DNA of 64,000 nucleotides from positions 1-64,000 of the forward strand of contig NZ_ANFY01000004.1 of NCBI RefSeq assembly GCF_000331225.1, written 5' to 3'. The translations under genes and the position numbers were made by a program. Under the pieces are notes generated by a model, which saw only the letters and a program-made list of their open reading frames with translations, made no database searches and was not told the DNA's origin. Source of the DNA: Sandarakinorhabdus sp. AAP62 (GTDB lineage Bacteria > Pseudomonadota > Alphaproteobacteria > Sphingomonadales > Sphingomonadaceae). Shown here in pieces: positions 1 through 8,699 of the stretch (its first letter is position 1; every line of letters starts with the position of its first letter).

Positions 1-126
1 CCCCCCCAGCCATATCCGTTCCGATTCGCGGCCGGCGCGAATGCCGGCTGCGATCGACTGCATGCGATCCAGCGCTTCGGGATACGCGGTCAGCCCCGGC
101 GAAATTTCCCAAATCGGGTCAGCCAT
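1..126 (-). CDS. lipB: Octanoyltransferase LipB, N-terminal part (cut by window edge)
   Basis: Only the first 42 codons lie in the window. They read from an ATG at 126 and contain a YPEAL..M segment followed by IRAGRESERIWL. This matches the start of LipB, the octanoyl-ACP:protein transferase of lipoate synthesis. The active site (Lys and Cys) would lie outside. The start is 2 bp beyond the stop of the epoxide hydrolase upstream, so it is probably the last gene of that minus-strand run. The final two visible codons are GGG within a run of seven G. The family usually has an EHP segment just after WL, so the very edge may hold a homopolymer error. The assignment rests on a short stretch. Confidence 0.6.
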   Translation of the reverse strand, partial: MADPIWEISPGLTAYPEALDRMQSIAAGIRAGRESERIWLGG

Positions 127-128
127 GC

Positions 129-1271
129 TCACAGGCCGGCGACAAAGGCCCTGAGATCGGCCAGGAACAGCTCGGGCTCCTCAAGGCTGGCGAAATGGCC
201 GCCGCGCGGCATGGTCGTCCAGTGGGCGACATTATAGCCGCGTTCCACCATCGATCGTGGCGGAAAGGCCAGCAGATCGCGCGGGAAGGCTGCCACGCCA
301 ACAGGCACCTCGACGCGCCGATCCGCCGGCATTGCAAAGCCGCCTTCCAGGAACAGCCCACGATAGATCCAGGTCGCGGTGAGAAAGCTGCGCGTGCTCA
401 GATAGATCATGATGTTGGTGAGCATCTGGTCCATCGTGAACGGCGGATCGGTATAGTCGCCGGCCACATCCGACCAGCCGACGAATTTTTCGGCAAACCA
501 GGCGGCCACCCCCATCGGCGAATCCATCATGGCAAAGGCCAGGCTTTGCGGCTTGGTGCCCTGCAGTTGCAGATAGGCGGTTTCGGTTTCGCGCATGGCG
601 ACCGCCTTTTGCATCCAGGCCATTTCATCCGCCGTCTTCGGTGTCATGTCGGCGCTGCGCAGGCCATAGCCGTTGAGGTGGATGGCTTCGACCCGACGTG
701 AATCAAGCCCCATCCAGCCGCCGATCACGCAGCCCCAATCGCCGCCCTGATAGAGGAAGCGATCATAACCCAGCGCGCCCATCAGCGTATCATAGCGGCG
801 GGCTACCTCGCGCGGGCCGATCGGTGCTGAAGGCCGGTCCGACCAGGCATAGCCGGGCAGCGATGGCGCCACGACATGGAAGGCGGGCGCCGCCGGATCT
901 TCCGGTTCGGCCAGGCGCTCCATGATCGCATCGAATTCCAGGATCGATCCCGGCCAGCCATGCGCAATCAGCAGTGGCCGCGCATTGGGCCGGCTGGAGC
1001 GCAGATGCACGCAGTGGAGATGGAAGGGCTGGCCGCCGTCTTCCCCCACCGGCACCCGCACATGCGGCAACCGATTGAGATGCGCCACCGTGCCGGCCCA
1101 ATCGTAGCTGTTCAGCCAGTGCGCCTGCAGGCGCTGCAGATAGTCGCGGTTGGCACCGTGCCGCCAGCCGGCGTTCGGCGGCTCTTCAAACCAGCGGTAG
1201 GCCGCGACACGGTCGCGGATCCAGGCGGACTCGGCCTCGTTCACCGGGATGGTGAAGGGCGTGCTGCTCAT
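129..1271 (-). CDS. Epoxide hydrolase (EHN-domain alpha/beta hydrolase)
   Basis: The 380-residue protein has the N-terminal epoxide-hydrolase (EHN) domain at about residues 4-110, followed by an alpha/beta-hydrolase fold. Visible motifs are HGWPGS (104-109), GGDWG (176-180) with Asp178 as the likely nucleophile, and GGHFASLEEPE near the C-terminus with His359 as the likely base. Such enzymes open epoxides to vicinal diols through a covalent ester intermediate. The length is normal for the family. The ATG at 1271 overlaps the stop of the upstream GMC oxidoreductase by 4 nt, so the two are translationally coupled and may act on one substrate. The substrate cannot be told from the sequence. Confidence 0.88.
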   Translation of the reverse strand: MSSTPFTIPVNEAESAWIRDRVAAYRWFEEPPNAGWRHGANRDYLQRLQAHWLNSYDWAGTVAHLNRLPHVRVPVGEDGGQPFHLHCVHLRSSRPNARPLLIAHGWPGSILEFDAIMERLAEPEDPAAPAFHVVAPSLPGYAWSDRPSAPIGPREVARRYDTLMGALGYDRFLYQGGDWGCVIGGWMGLDSRRVEAIHLNGYGLRSADMTPKTADEMAWMQKAVAMRETETAYLQLQGTKPQSLAFAMMDSPMGVAAWFAEKFVGWSDVAGDYTDPPFTMDQMLTNIMIYLSTRSFLTATWIYRGLFLEGGFAMPADRRVEVPVGVAAFPRDLLAFPPRSMVERGYNVAHWTTMPRGGHFASLEEPELFLADLRAFVAGL

Positions 1272-2905
1272 GCCGCCAGCCCCAGCTTGCGTTCCAGCCT
1301 GGTGCGGGCCGCGATGATGTCGGCGGCCTTTTCAGCGATCATGATGGTCGGAGCGTTGGTGTTGCCCGACACCAGGAACGGCATCACGCTGGCATCGATG
1401 ACGCGCAGGCCTTCGACGCCGTTCACGCGCAACTGGCCATCAACCACGGCGTGTTCATCCACGCCCATCCGGCAGGTGCCGACCGGGTGATAGATGGTTT
1501 CAGCCCAACCACGCATCTTCTCCAACAGCGCCGTCCTGTCGGTCACATCCCGGCCCGGCCAGGCTTCACCATCATTATATGGCGCAAATGCTGACTGTCG
1601 GCCGATTTCGCGTGCCATTTCGACACCGCGCACCAGCGTTTCGACATCTTCTGGCGCCGAAAGATAATTCGGATCAATTGCCGGCGGTGCCAGCGGGTCT
1701 GCCGATTTCAGCCGGATGGTGCCGCGGCTTTCCGGGCGCAGTTGGCAGACGTGCAGCTGGTAGCCATGCCGGCCATCCATCGTGCCGCGGCCATGCGGAT
1801 TGCCGCGCACCGGCATGAAGTGCATCTGGATATCGGGCGCGGCCAGGCCTTCGCGGGTGGAGAGGAACGCCCCCATCGGCGTTGGCATATGGGCGCCGTT
1901 GCCGCTGCGGGTGAACACCCATTTGCCCAGCGCCATCATCTTGTTGATGAACTTCGAATTATTGTTGAGCGTCACCGGCTGGCTGCAATGCCATTGCACG
2001 ATCACATCCAGATGATCCTGCAGATTGCCGCCGACATCCGGGCTGTCGGCCACCACGTCGACGCCGAATTGCCGCAGATGCGCCGCCGGGCCAATGCCGG
2101 ACAGCATCAGCAATTGCGGGCTGTTCACGGCGCCGCCGCACAGGATGATTTCCCGGCCCATCGCGGATTGCACCGACGCGCCCTGTGCATATTCCACGCC
2201 CACCGCGCGCTTGCCTTCCAGCAGTACGCGCCGCGCCTGCACGCCGGTGATGATCTGCAGATTGGGCCGCTTGCGCACTTCGGGCGTCAGGTAGGCCTTG
2301 GCGGCAGAGAAACGCTCGCCATCCTTGATGGTCGCGTCATATTGGCCAACGCCTTCAAACTGCGGCCCGTTGAAATCGTCGGTGCGCTTGTAACCGGCCT
2401 GCACCGCCGATTCGACAAAGGCCGCGTTCAGCGGATTGGGCAGGGCGCCCTTGCGGCTGGTGTGCAGCGGGCCGCCGCTCCCATGGAAATCATCGCTGCC
2501 GCGTTCCGAATCCTCGGCCTTGCGGAAATAGGGCAGCACATCGGCCCAGCCCCAGCCGGTCAGGCCCAATTGGCTCCAGCGGTCATAATCGCTGGCGTGG
2601 CCGCGGATATAGACCATGCCGTTGATTGACGACGAACCGCCCAGTGCCCGCCCACGCGGCCAATAGAGCGGGCGGCCGCCCAGATGCGCCTGCGGCTCTG
2701 TCCAGAAACCCCAATCATAAGGGCTGGGCTTTTCCGGCGGGATGATCTGGGCGATGCCAGCCGGCATCTGGATCAGCATGTTGTTGTCATTGCCGCCGGC
2801 TTCCAGCAGTGCCACCCGCGTGCCGGGATCGGCCGACAGGCGATTGGCCAGAGCGCACCCGGCTGAACCTGCACCCACGATGATGAAATCAAACGCCTCG
2901 GTCAC
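1268..2905 (-). CDS. GMC-family FAD oxidoreductase (choline dehydrogenase-like)
   Basis: The protein has 545 residues. The N-terminal dinucleotide fold carries GAGSAGCALA (11-20). A GMC signature follows at RALGGSSSINGMVY (about 86-99). The C-terminal catalytic region YHPVGTCRMG (472-481) contains active-site His473, and Asn lies in SGNTNAP (about 513-519). GMC enzymes oxidise primary alcohols with FAD; the length matches the bacterial choline/alcohol dehydrogenase branch. The start is GTG at 2905, preceded by AGGGGA. It overlaps the epoxide hydrolase by 4 nt. The substrate is unknown, and pairing with an epoxide hydrolase suggests alcohol or terpenoid-like catabolism rather than osmoprotection (inference). 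Confidence 0.9.
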   Translation of the reverse strand: MTEAFDFIIVGAGSAGCALANRLSADPGTRVALLEAGGNDNNMLIQMPAGIAQIIPPEKPSPYDWGFWTEPQAHLGGRPLYWPRGRALGGSSSINGMVYIRGHASDYDRWSQLGLTGWGWADVLPYFRKAEDSERGSDDFHGSGGPLHTSRKGALPNPLNAAFVESAVQAGYKRTDDFNGPQFEGVGQYDATIKDGERFSAAKAYLTPEVRKRPNLQIITGVQARRVLLEGKRAVGVEYAQGASVQSAMGREIILCGGAVNSPQLLMLSGIGPAAHLRQFGVDVVADSPDVGGNLQDHLDVIVQWHCSQPVTLNNNSKFINKMMALGKWVFTRSGNGAHMPTPMGAFLSTREGLAAPDIQMHFMPVRGNPHGRGTMDGRHGYQLHVCQLRPESRGTIRLKSADPLAPPAIDPNYLSAPEDVETLVRGVEMAREIGRQSAFAPYNDGEAWPGRDVTDRTALLEKMRGWAETIYHPVGTCRMGVDEHAVVDGQLRVNGVEGLRVIDASVMPFLVSGNTNAPTIMIAEKAADIIAARTRLERKLGLAA

Positions 2906-2983
2906 GCACCATCCCCTATCAGATTTTGCTCAAGCTACTCGCCTTGCCGGACGCGCGCAAACCGCCAGCTTGGGGAGGGCGGG

Positions 2984-4102
2984 TCAGGCCTTGATCAACT
3001 CCGGCAGCGCGGCGGCATAGCGTTCGACATCGGCCATGCGCCCGGTCGACACGCGCGACCATTCGGGCCAGGCCGGCCCCCACGCGCCGCGCACCAATAT
3101 GCCGCGTTGGGCCATGGCGGTGGCAAAGCGGTTGGCATCGGCCACTTTCACGAACAGGAAATTGGTCTGGCTGGGCAGGGCAATGGTGCCGGCCCTGGCG
3201 ACACCGGCCTGCAACACCCGGCGTGCGGCCGTGATGGCGGCGCGGCTCTGTGTCTGGAAAGCGTTGTCATCCCAGGCGGCGATGGCAGCGGCGAGGCCGG
3301 GCGCATTCAGGCTGATGGTGACGCGGTGTCGCTTCAGTTCGGCGGCATTGGCGGGCGCGGCGACAGCATAGCCGATGCGCAGGCCAGCCATGCCGAACAA
3401 TTTGGAAAAGGTGCGGGTGACGATGACATTGGCGCCGGCCCGGACCAGCGGCAGCATGGTCGAACCCGACGGATCGTCGGCCAGTTCCATATAGGCTTCA
3501 TCCACCAGCAGGGTAACGCGCGGCGGCAGCGCCTTGGCGAACGCCACCAGATCCGCTGCCTTCAGCATCATGCCGGTCGGGTTGTTGGGATTGCACAGAT
3601 ACACCATCGCCACGTCTGGAGCAGCGGCAGCGCGGGCCAGCGCGCCCAGATCAATGCCCAGATCTGGCGCCATCGCCACCCGGCGATAGTTCAGCCCCTG
3701 GGCCATCGGATAGAGCAAGGGCTCATCAAATTGCAGCGCCGGCAGCAGGATGGTGCCGCGCTTGCCCCACGCCAGCGCCGCACTGGTGATGACTTCCGAA
3801 CTGCCGTGGCCAAGCACAATTTGCGTGGCCGGCACCCCAAGGCGGCTGCCGATCATCGCCGCCAGCCGCGCTTCGGCGTCATCGGCATAATACCAGGCCT
3901 GGCGGGCAAGATCAGCCATGGCCTGCAGTGCCGAAGCCGGCGGTCCCAACGGATTTTCATTATACTTCAGGTGCGCAATGCCCGGCGCCGGTGCAAAGCC
4001 CGTCGGATCGGCGGTGCGGATGGTGATGGCACTGGCCCGCGAAGCGGCTGCCGCGCTTGCCACGCCGGCCAGCCCCAGCCAGCCCCGCCGCGAAATTGCC
4101 AT
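2984..4102 (-). CDS. Tat-exported class I/II aminotransferase (HisC-like)
   Basis: The 372-residue fold-type I PLP enzyme resembles histidinol-phosphate/aromatic aminotransferases. It shows NPNNPTG (171-177), DEAY (201-204) and the PLP lysine in TRTFSKLFG (Lys234). The N-terminus ISRRGWLGLAGVASAAAA is a twin-arginine signal, so the enzyme is probably folded with its cofactor and exported to the periplasm, which is unusual for this family. The ATG at 4102 has GGGGGAG 7 nt upstream. It lies 13 bp after the FAD oxidoreductase stop, so they probably form one transcript. A role in histidine synthesis is unlikely given the export signal and the absence of his genes. Confidence 0.82.
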   Translation of the reverse strand: MAISRRGWLGLAGVASAAAASRASAITIRTADPTGFAPAPGIAHLKYNENPLGPPASALQAMADLARQAWYYADDAEARLAAMIGSRLGVPATQIVLGHGSSEVITSAALAWGKRGTILLPALQFDEPLLYPMAQGLNYRRVAMAPDLGIDLGALARAAAAPDVAMVYLCNPNNPTGMMLKAADLVAFAKALPPRVTLLVDEAYMELADDPSGSTMLPLVRAGANVIVTRTFSKLFGMAGLRIGYAVAAPANAAELKRHRVTISLNAPGLAAAIAAWDDNAFQTQSRAAITAARRVLQAGVARAGTIALPSQTNFLFVKVADANRFATAMAQRGILVRGAWGPAWPEWSRVSTGRMADVERYAAALPELIKA

Positions 4103-4115
4103 TGCCGTCTCCCCC

Positions 4116-5351
4116 TCAGGTCGGATGCCAGGTCTTCAGCAGCGTTTCGGTATCGGCCAGCGCTGCTGTCGGCACCGCAACGCCCTTTTCCACCAAGGCC
4201 TTGCCCTGCACATAGTCGCGCGCGGCGTTGACGCAGTCCAGCGCAATCACCTTGCCGGCCTTCAGATAAATCAGGCTGAAACTGTGCGTGGCCGGATCGC
4301 CGCGCAGCACCGTCTGGTCGTGGCCGATGCTCAGGCCCATGGTTTGCAGCCGCAGATCATATTGGTTCGACCAGAACCACGGCACCGCGTGATAGGGCGC
4401 GGGATCGCCAGTGATGACGCGGGCCACCGTGATGGCCATGTCGGCCGCATTCTGCACCGATTCCAGCCTGATTTCGGCGCCGCCGGCAAAGGCGTTTGCG
4501 TGCAACGCGCAATCACCGATCGCAAACACGTCGGCCAGGCTGGTGCGGCAGTGATCATCCACCCAGACGCCCCCAGGACTTCCAATAGCGCCGCCCCTCG
4601 CACCGGCCGCCAGCAATGGTTCCACGGCGGGCACGATGCCGATGCCGACGATCACCACATCGGCCACGATCTGCCGCCCGTCCGTCAGCGTGGCAAGCCT
4701 GGCGTCGCCGACGGCGGCCAGACTGGCCAGCCCGGCGCCAGTCACGATCTCCACCCCGTGGGCGCGATGTTCGGCTTCATAAAAGGCGGAAAGTTCCGGC
4801 CCGGCCACCCTCGCCAGCACGCGGTCCATGGCCTCGATCACGGTCACCTCATGGCCCAGCTTGCGCAGCACCGCGGCGGATTCCAGCCCGATATAGCCGC
4901 CGCCCACCACCAGAACCCGTGATTCGGGGCGCAGATCGGCCTTCAGCGCATCGACATCGGCGCGGGTGCGGATGGCGTGCAGGCCGGGCAGTTCATGGCC
5001 GGGGCAGTTCAGCTTGCGCGGGTCACCGCCCGCTGCCCACACCAATTGGCCATAGCCGATCTCTCCCGCCGTCGTTGCCAGCGTGTGCGCCGCTGCATCC
5101 ACCGCCGCGACGCGCGTGGCCGTCAACACCTCGACACTGCGCTCCGCCCAGAAGGCCGGTGGACGCAGCAGCATGCGCTCGAAACTCTTCTCGCCGGCCA
5201 GATATTCCTTGGAGAGCGGCGGGCGTTCGTAGGGCAGTTCCGGTTCGGCGGTGATGATGGCCAGGCTGCCGGTGAAGCCCTTCTGCCGCAACTGCGCCGC
5301 CTGTGCTGCGCCGCCATGCCCGCCGCCCACGATGACCACGTCGAATTGCAT
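4116..5351 (-). CDS. NAD(P)H:ferredoxin/rubredoxin reductase-type FAD protein
   Basis: The 411-residue pyridine-nucleotide-disulfide oxidoreductase fold has an FAD-binding VIVGGGHGGAAQAA segment near the N-terminus, an NAD-binding VVGGGYIGLES segment in the middle and VFAIGDCALH before the C-terminal domain. This layout is typical of reductases that pass electrons from NAD(P)H to ferredoxins or rubredoxins of oxygenases. The ATG at 5351 is chosen because GGGAGGA sits just upstream; a longer frame reaching 5384 lacks such a site. No oxygenase or ferredoxin gene lies beside it, so the partner is unknown. Confidence 0.85.
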   Translation of the reverse strand: MQFDVVIVGGGHGGAAQAAQLRQKGFTGSLAIITAEPELPYERPPLSKEYLAGEKSFERMLLRPPAFWAERSVEVLTATRVAAVDAAAHTLATTAGEIGYGQLVWAAGGDPRKLNCPGHELPGLHAIRTRADVDALKADLRPESRVLVVGGGYIGLESAAVLRKLGHEVTVIEAMDRVLARVAGPELSAFYEAEHRAHGVEIVTGAGLASLAAVGDARLATLTDGRQIVADVVIVGIGIVPAVEPLLAAGARGGAIGSPGGVWVDDHCRTSLADVFAIGDCALHANAFAGGAEIRLESVQNAADMAITVARVITGDPAPYHAVPWFWSNQYDLRLQTMGLSIGHDQTVLRGDPATHSFSLIYLKAGKVIALDCVNAARDYVQGKALVEKGVAVPTAALADTETLLKTWHPT

Positions 5352-5450
5352 GATTTCCTCCCGTTTCCACGTGGCATGCGGCAACAGCGCGGCCTTGCCA
5401 AGCCGGGTTGTTGCTTATCCGCCCTTCACATCGCGCGGCGGCGCTGCCAC

Positions 5451-6341
5451 ATGGGAAACATGGATCTCGCCAGCCACCCTGACAGCGCCGCCTATGGGCA
5501 TCTGCAGCCACGCTCGCTGCTGGTGCGCCGGCTGCTGGCGAAGAATCCGTCGCCCTTCACCTTCACCGGCACGGGCACATTCGTCGTGGGGCAAGGCACG
5601 GTCGCGGTGATCGATCCCGGCCCGGATGATCCGGCGCACATCCGCGCGCTGATCGATGCGCTGGCCGGCGAGACGGTGAGCCACATCGTCATCACCCACA
5701 CCCACATGGATCATTCGCCCGCCGCGCCAGCGCTGAAGGCAGCCACCGGTGCCAGCATCGTGGGTTGTGCGCCGCTGGTATTGAGCGACGATGGCCCGCG
5801 TGCTGATGCCGGGTTCGATGCGACCTACGCGCCCGATCGCGTGCTTGCCGATGGCGAAAGCGTGGCGGGCCCCGGCTGGACGCTCACCGCCGTTGCCACC
5901 CCCGGCCACACCAGCAATCACCTGTGCTTTGCCCTTGCCGAGGAGAAGGCGCTGTTCACGGGTGACCATGTCATGGGCTGGAGCACCACCGTGGTCGCGC
6001 CGCCCGATGGCGACATGGCCGATTACATGGCGAGCCTCGAAAAGCTGATGGCCCGTGATGATGTTATCTATCACCCCACCCACGGCGAGGCGGTGACCGA
6101 TCCGCAGCGTTTCGTGAAGCATCTGCTTGGCCATCGCCGCCAGCGCGAAACGCAGGTGCTGCGCGCGATTGGCGAAGGCCTCACCAGCATTCCGCAGATG
6201 GTGGCGGCCATGTATGCCATGGTGGACAAGCGCCTGCACCCGGCCGCCGGCCGCAGCGTGCTGGCGCATCTGATTGATCTGGAACGGCGCGGCAAGGTGA
6301 TCCGCGCTGGGGACCACTGGCAGACCCAAGGAGAGGCGTGA
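5451..6341 (+). CDS. MBL-fold metallo-hydrolase (LACTB2-like)
   Basis: The 296-residue metallo-beta-lactamase-fold protein has the metal motif HTHMDH (83-88), a later PGHTSNH histidine and a GDH segment ([12 protein letters not shown]). The C-terminal extension is a winged-helix-like region ([14 protein letters not shown] onward), as in LACTB2-type hydrolases/nucleases. Two starts are possible (5451 and 5460). The stop TGA overlaps the nadA ATG by one base, so it is probably co-transcribed with nadA-nadC. Its substrate is not known; a role in NAD metabolism is only suggested by position. Confidence 0.82.
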   Translation: MGNMDLASHPDSAAYGHLQPRSLLVRRLLAKNPSPFTFTGTGTFVVGQGTVAVIDPGPDDPAHIRALIDALAGETVSHIVITHTHMDHSPAAPALKAATGASIVGCAPLVLSDDGPRADAGFDATYAPDRVLADGESVAGPGWTLTAVATPGHTSNHLCFALAEEKALFTGDHVMGWSTTVVAPPDGDMADYMASLEKLMARDDVIYHPTHGEAVTDPQRFVKHLLGHRRQRETQVLRAIGEGLTSIPQMVAAMYAMVDKRLHPAAGRSVLAHLIDLERRGKVIRAGDHWQTQGEA

Positions 6342-7333
6342 TGGACGCGCGATTGAACCCGCTCGGCAGCGGCCCGGCCATCGATCTGAAGGCCGAAATC
6401 CTGCGCCTGAAAAAGGAGCGCAACGCCGTCATCCTGGCGCATTATTATCAGGATCCGGAAATCCAGGACATTGCCGATTATGTCGGCGACAGCCTTGATC
6501 TGTCGAAGAAGGCCGCGGCAACCGATGCCGATGTGATCGCCTTCTGTGGCGTCAAGTTCATGGCCGAAGTGGCCAAGATCCTTTCCCCGCAGAAGACCGT
6601 GGTGCTGCCCGATCTGAAGGCCGGCTGCAGCCTGGAAGACAGCTGCCCGCCGGAAGCCTTCGCGAAATTCCGCCGCGCCCACCCGGATCACATCAGCCTC
6701 ACCTACATCAACTGTTCGGCGGCGGTGAAGGCGGAGAGCGACATCATCGTCACCTCCTCGTCGGCGGAAAAGATCATCAACCAGCTGCCGGCCGATCAGA
6801 AGATCCTGTTCGCGCCCGACAAGCATCTGGGCGCCTGGCTCAACCGCAAGACCGGCCGCGACATGCTGTTGTGGGATGGCACCTGCATGGTGCACGAGAA
6901 ATTCTCGGTGACCGAATTGCTCAAGCTGAAGGCCCAGTATCCCGCCGCGCCGGTGCTCGCTCACCCCGAATGCCCGGCAGCGATCCTTGATCTGGCGCAT
7001 TATGTCGGCGCGACCAGCGGCATCCTGAACTATGCGCTGAATTCGCCCGAACCCACCATCATCGTGGCGACCGAGCCCAATATCATCCACCAGATGCAGA
7101 AGGCGGCCCCGCACAAGAATTTCATCGGCGCGCCGGGTGCTGACGGCAACTGTGGCTGCAACATGTGCCCCTACATGGCGCTCAACACGATGCAGAAACT
7201 CTATCTGTCCCTGCGCGATCTGAAGCCGCAGATCGAGTTGGACGAAGACGTGCGGGTGAAGGCCAAGCGCAGCCTTGATCGCATGCTGGAAATGGCCGGC
7301 AATGTCTCGCCGGTGCCGGTGCGCGGTGATTGA
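6341..7333 (+). CDS. nadA: Quinolinate synthase NadA
   Basis: The 330-residue protein condenses iminoaspartate with dihydroxyacetone phosphate to quinolinate, the committed step of de novo NAD synthesis, using a [4Fe-4S] cluster. The expected cluster cysteines are Cys125 (YINCSA), Cys211 (AHPECP) and one in CGCNMCPYM (Cys276 best placed). The ATG at 6341 has AAGGAG 8 nt upstream and overlaps the previous stop by one base; the GTG at 6338 is less likely. nadC follows with an 8-nt overlap. L-aspartate oxidase (nadB), the usual source of iminoaspartate, is not in the window. Confidence 0.96.
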   Translation: MDARLNPLGSGPAIDLKAEILRLKKERNAVILAHYYQDPEIQDIADYVGDSLDLSKKAAATDADVIAFCGVKFMAEVAKILSPQKTVVLPDLKAGCSLEDSCPPEAFAKFRRAHPDHISLTYINCSAAVKAESDIIVTSSSAEKIINQLPADQKILFAPDKHLGAWLNRKTGRDMLLWDGTCMVHEKFSVTELLKLKAQYPAAPVLAHPECPAAILDLAHYVGATSGILNYALNSPEPTIIVATEPNIIHQMQKAAPHKNFIGAPGADGNCGCNMCPYMALNTMQKLYLSLRDLKPQIELDEDVRVKAKRSLDRMLEMAGNVSPVPVRGD

Positions 7334-8156
7334 CGGGTTCGACATCGAAGCCTTTGTCGCCGCTACCCTGGCCGAGGATATGGGGCAGGGCGGTGACATC
7401 ACGTCCGCTGCCGTCATCCCGGCTAATGCACGGCTGACGGCAGTGATGGACAGCCGCGACCCCATCGTGGTGGCGGGCCTGCCGCTGGCGGCCGCGTTCT
7501 TCCGGGCGCTCGATCCGGGCTGCACCATCACCCTGCTCGCCAGCGATGGCGATGCGGTGCCGGCCGGCACCGATCTGATGCGCATCGAAGGCAATGCGCG
7601 TGCCCTGCTCACCGCCGAACGCTCGGCGCTCAACACGGTGCAGCATCTCACCGGCATCGCCACCATGACGCGGCAATATGTCGATGCCATCGCCGGCACC
7701 GGCGCCGTGCTGCTGGACACGCGCAAGACCCTGCCGGGCCTGCGCGCGCTGGAAAAATATGCGACGCGGATGGGCGGCGCCACCAACCACCGCATGCGGC
7801 TGGATGATGGCGTGATGATCAAGGACAATCACATCGCCGTGGCGGGCGGCGTGGAACCGGCCGTGCGCGCCGCCAAGGCCGCCGGCCTGCAGGGGGTGGT
7901 GGTGGAAGTGGACCGCATCGATCAGATCGAACCGGCGCTGGCTGCCGGAGCCGATCGCCTGCTGCTCGACAACATGGATGTGCCCACGCTGAAGGCGGCC
8001 GTTGCCCTGATCGCCGGCCGGGTGCCCACCGAAGCCTCGGGCGGTGTCCGGCTCGACACGATCCGCGGCATTGCCGAAACCGGTGTCACCTTCATCAGCG
8101 TTGGCCGCATCACCCAGAGTGCGCCGGCCGCCGATATCGGCCTGGATTTCGCCTGA
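7326..8156 (+). CDS. nadC: Nicotinate-nucleotide pyrophosphorylase (carboxylating) NadC
   Basis: The 276-residue protein converts quinolinate and PRPP to nicotinate mononucleotide with loss of CO2. Visible family segments are DMGQGGDIT near the N-terminus, [11 protein letters not shown], the [15 protein letters not shown] region that binds phosphate and quinolinate, and the LLDNMD and ASGGV barrel strands. The GTG at 7326 gives a family-length protein and overlaps the end of nadA by 8 nt, which suggests coupled translation. Its stop abuts the stop of the convergent DUF4112 gene with no spacer; the junction reads TGATCA. Confidence 0.95.
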   Translation: MIDGFDIEAFVAATLAEDMGQGGDITSAAVIPANARLTAVMDSRDPIVVAGLPLAAAFFRALDPGCTITLLASDGDAVPAGTDLMRIEGNARALLTAERSALNTVQHLTGIATMTRQYVDAIAGTGAVLLDTRKTLPGLRALEKYATRMGGATNHRMRLDDGVMIKDNHIAVAGGVEPAVRAAKAAGLQGVVVEVDRIDQIEPALAAGADRLLLDNMDVPTLKAAVALIAGRVPTEASGGVRLDTIRGIAETGVTFISVGRITQSAPAADIGLDFA

Positions 8157-8537
8157 TCAGCGCTGGTCGAGCAGCCGCTTGACCAGTTTCAGGTTGCGGC
8201 TGTTGGACCGGAAGAACAGGTCGAACAGGTCGCCGGCAATCGGCACGCTGCCGATCGCCGTATCCACGCCGACATTGGCCAGCATGCGCAGCAACGTGCC
8301 GCGCGACGCGCCGAGATTGCGGGCTTCCCAGATCAGATAGAGGCCAAGCGCGGCAGTCGCGGCATCGCCGAGCCCGGGCGCCAGTCCGATGATCGCATCA
8401 AGACCGATCCGGCGCCCGATGAGCGGCACTTTGACCAGGCCCTCAAGCACATGCTCCAGCGCCACGATCCGGGCGCGGGTGCGGTCACGCGGGCTCAGGC
8501 CAGTAATCGACACAGGGGCAGAGGCATGGTTGATCAA
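8157..8537 (-). CDS. DUF4112 domain protein
   Basis: From a TTG at 8537 the protein has 126 residues. It shows the features of the DUF4112 family: RIGLDAIIGLAPGLGD, YLIWEARNLG and IPIAGDLFDLFFRSN. Two hydrophobic stretches suggest a small inner-membrane protein. The function is unknown. The frame stays open upstream to 8699, but residues upstream of 8537 look unlike the family and no ATG is well placed. GGAG lies about 11 nt before the TTG. The start is uncertain; the C-terminal 110 residues are secure. Confidence 0.75.
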   Translation of the reverse strand: MINHASAPVSITGLSPRDRTRARIVALEHVLEGLVKVPLIGRRIGLDAIIGLAPGLGDAATAALGLYLIWEARNLGASRGTLLRMLANVGVDTAIGSVPIAGDLFDLFFRSNSRNLKLVKRLLDQR

Positions 8538-8699
8538 TTCAGGGGAAACTCCGGCGGCCGGGAGCCGCGACAGATGAGAATCTGGCCCCGGCCACCGGAA
8601 TTGCAAGAGCGGCTCACTGCTTCCCGCGCATGCCCATGATTCGTGCGCCGGCTTCTGAATGCCCGAGCAGACCATCGCCTTGTTACAGCAGCGCGGCAA

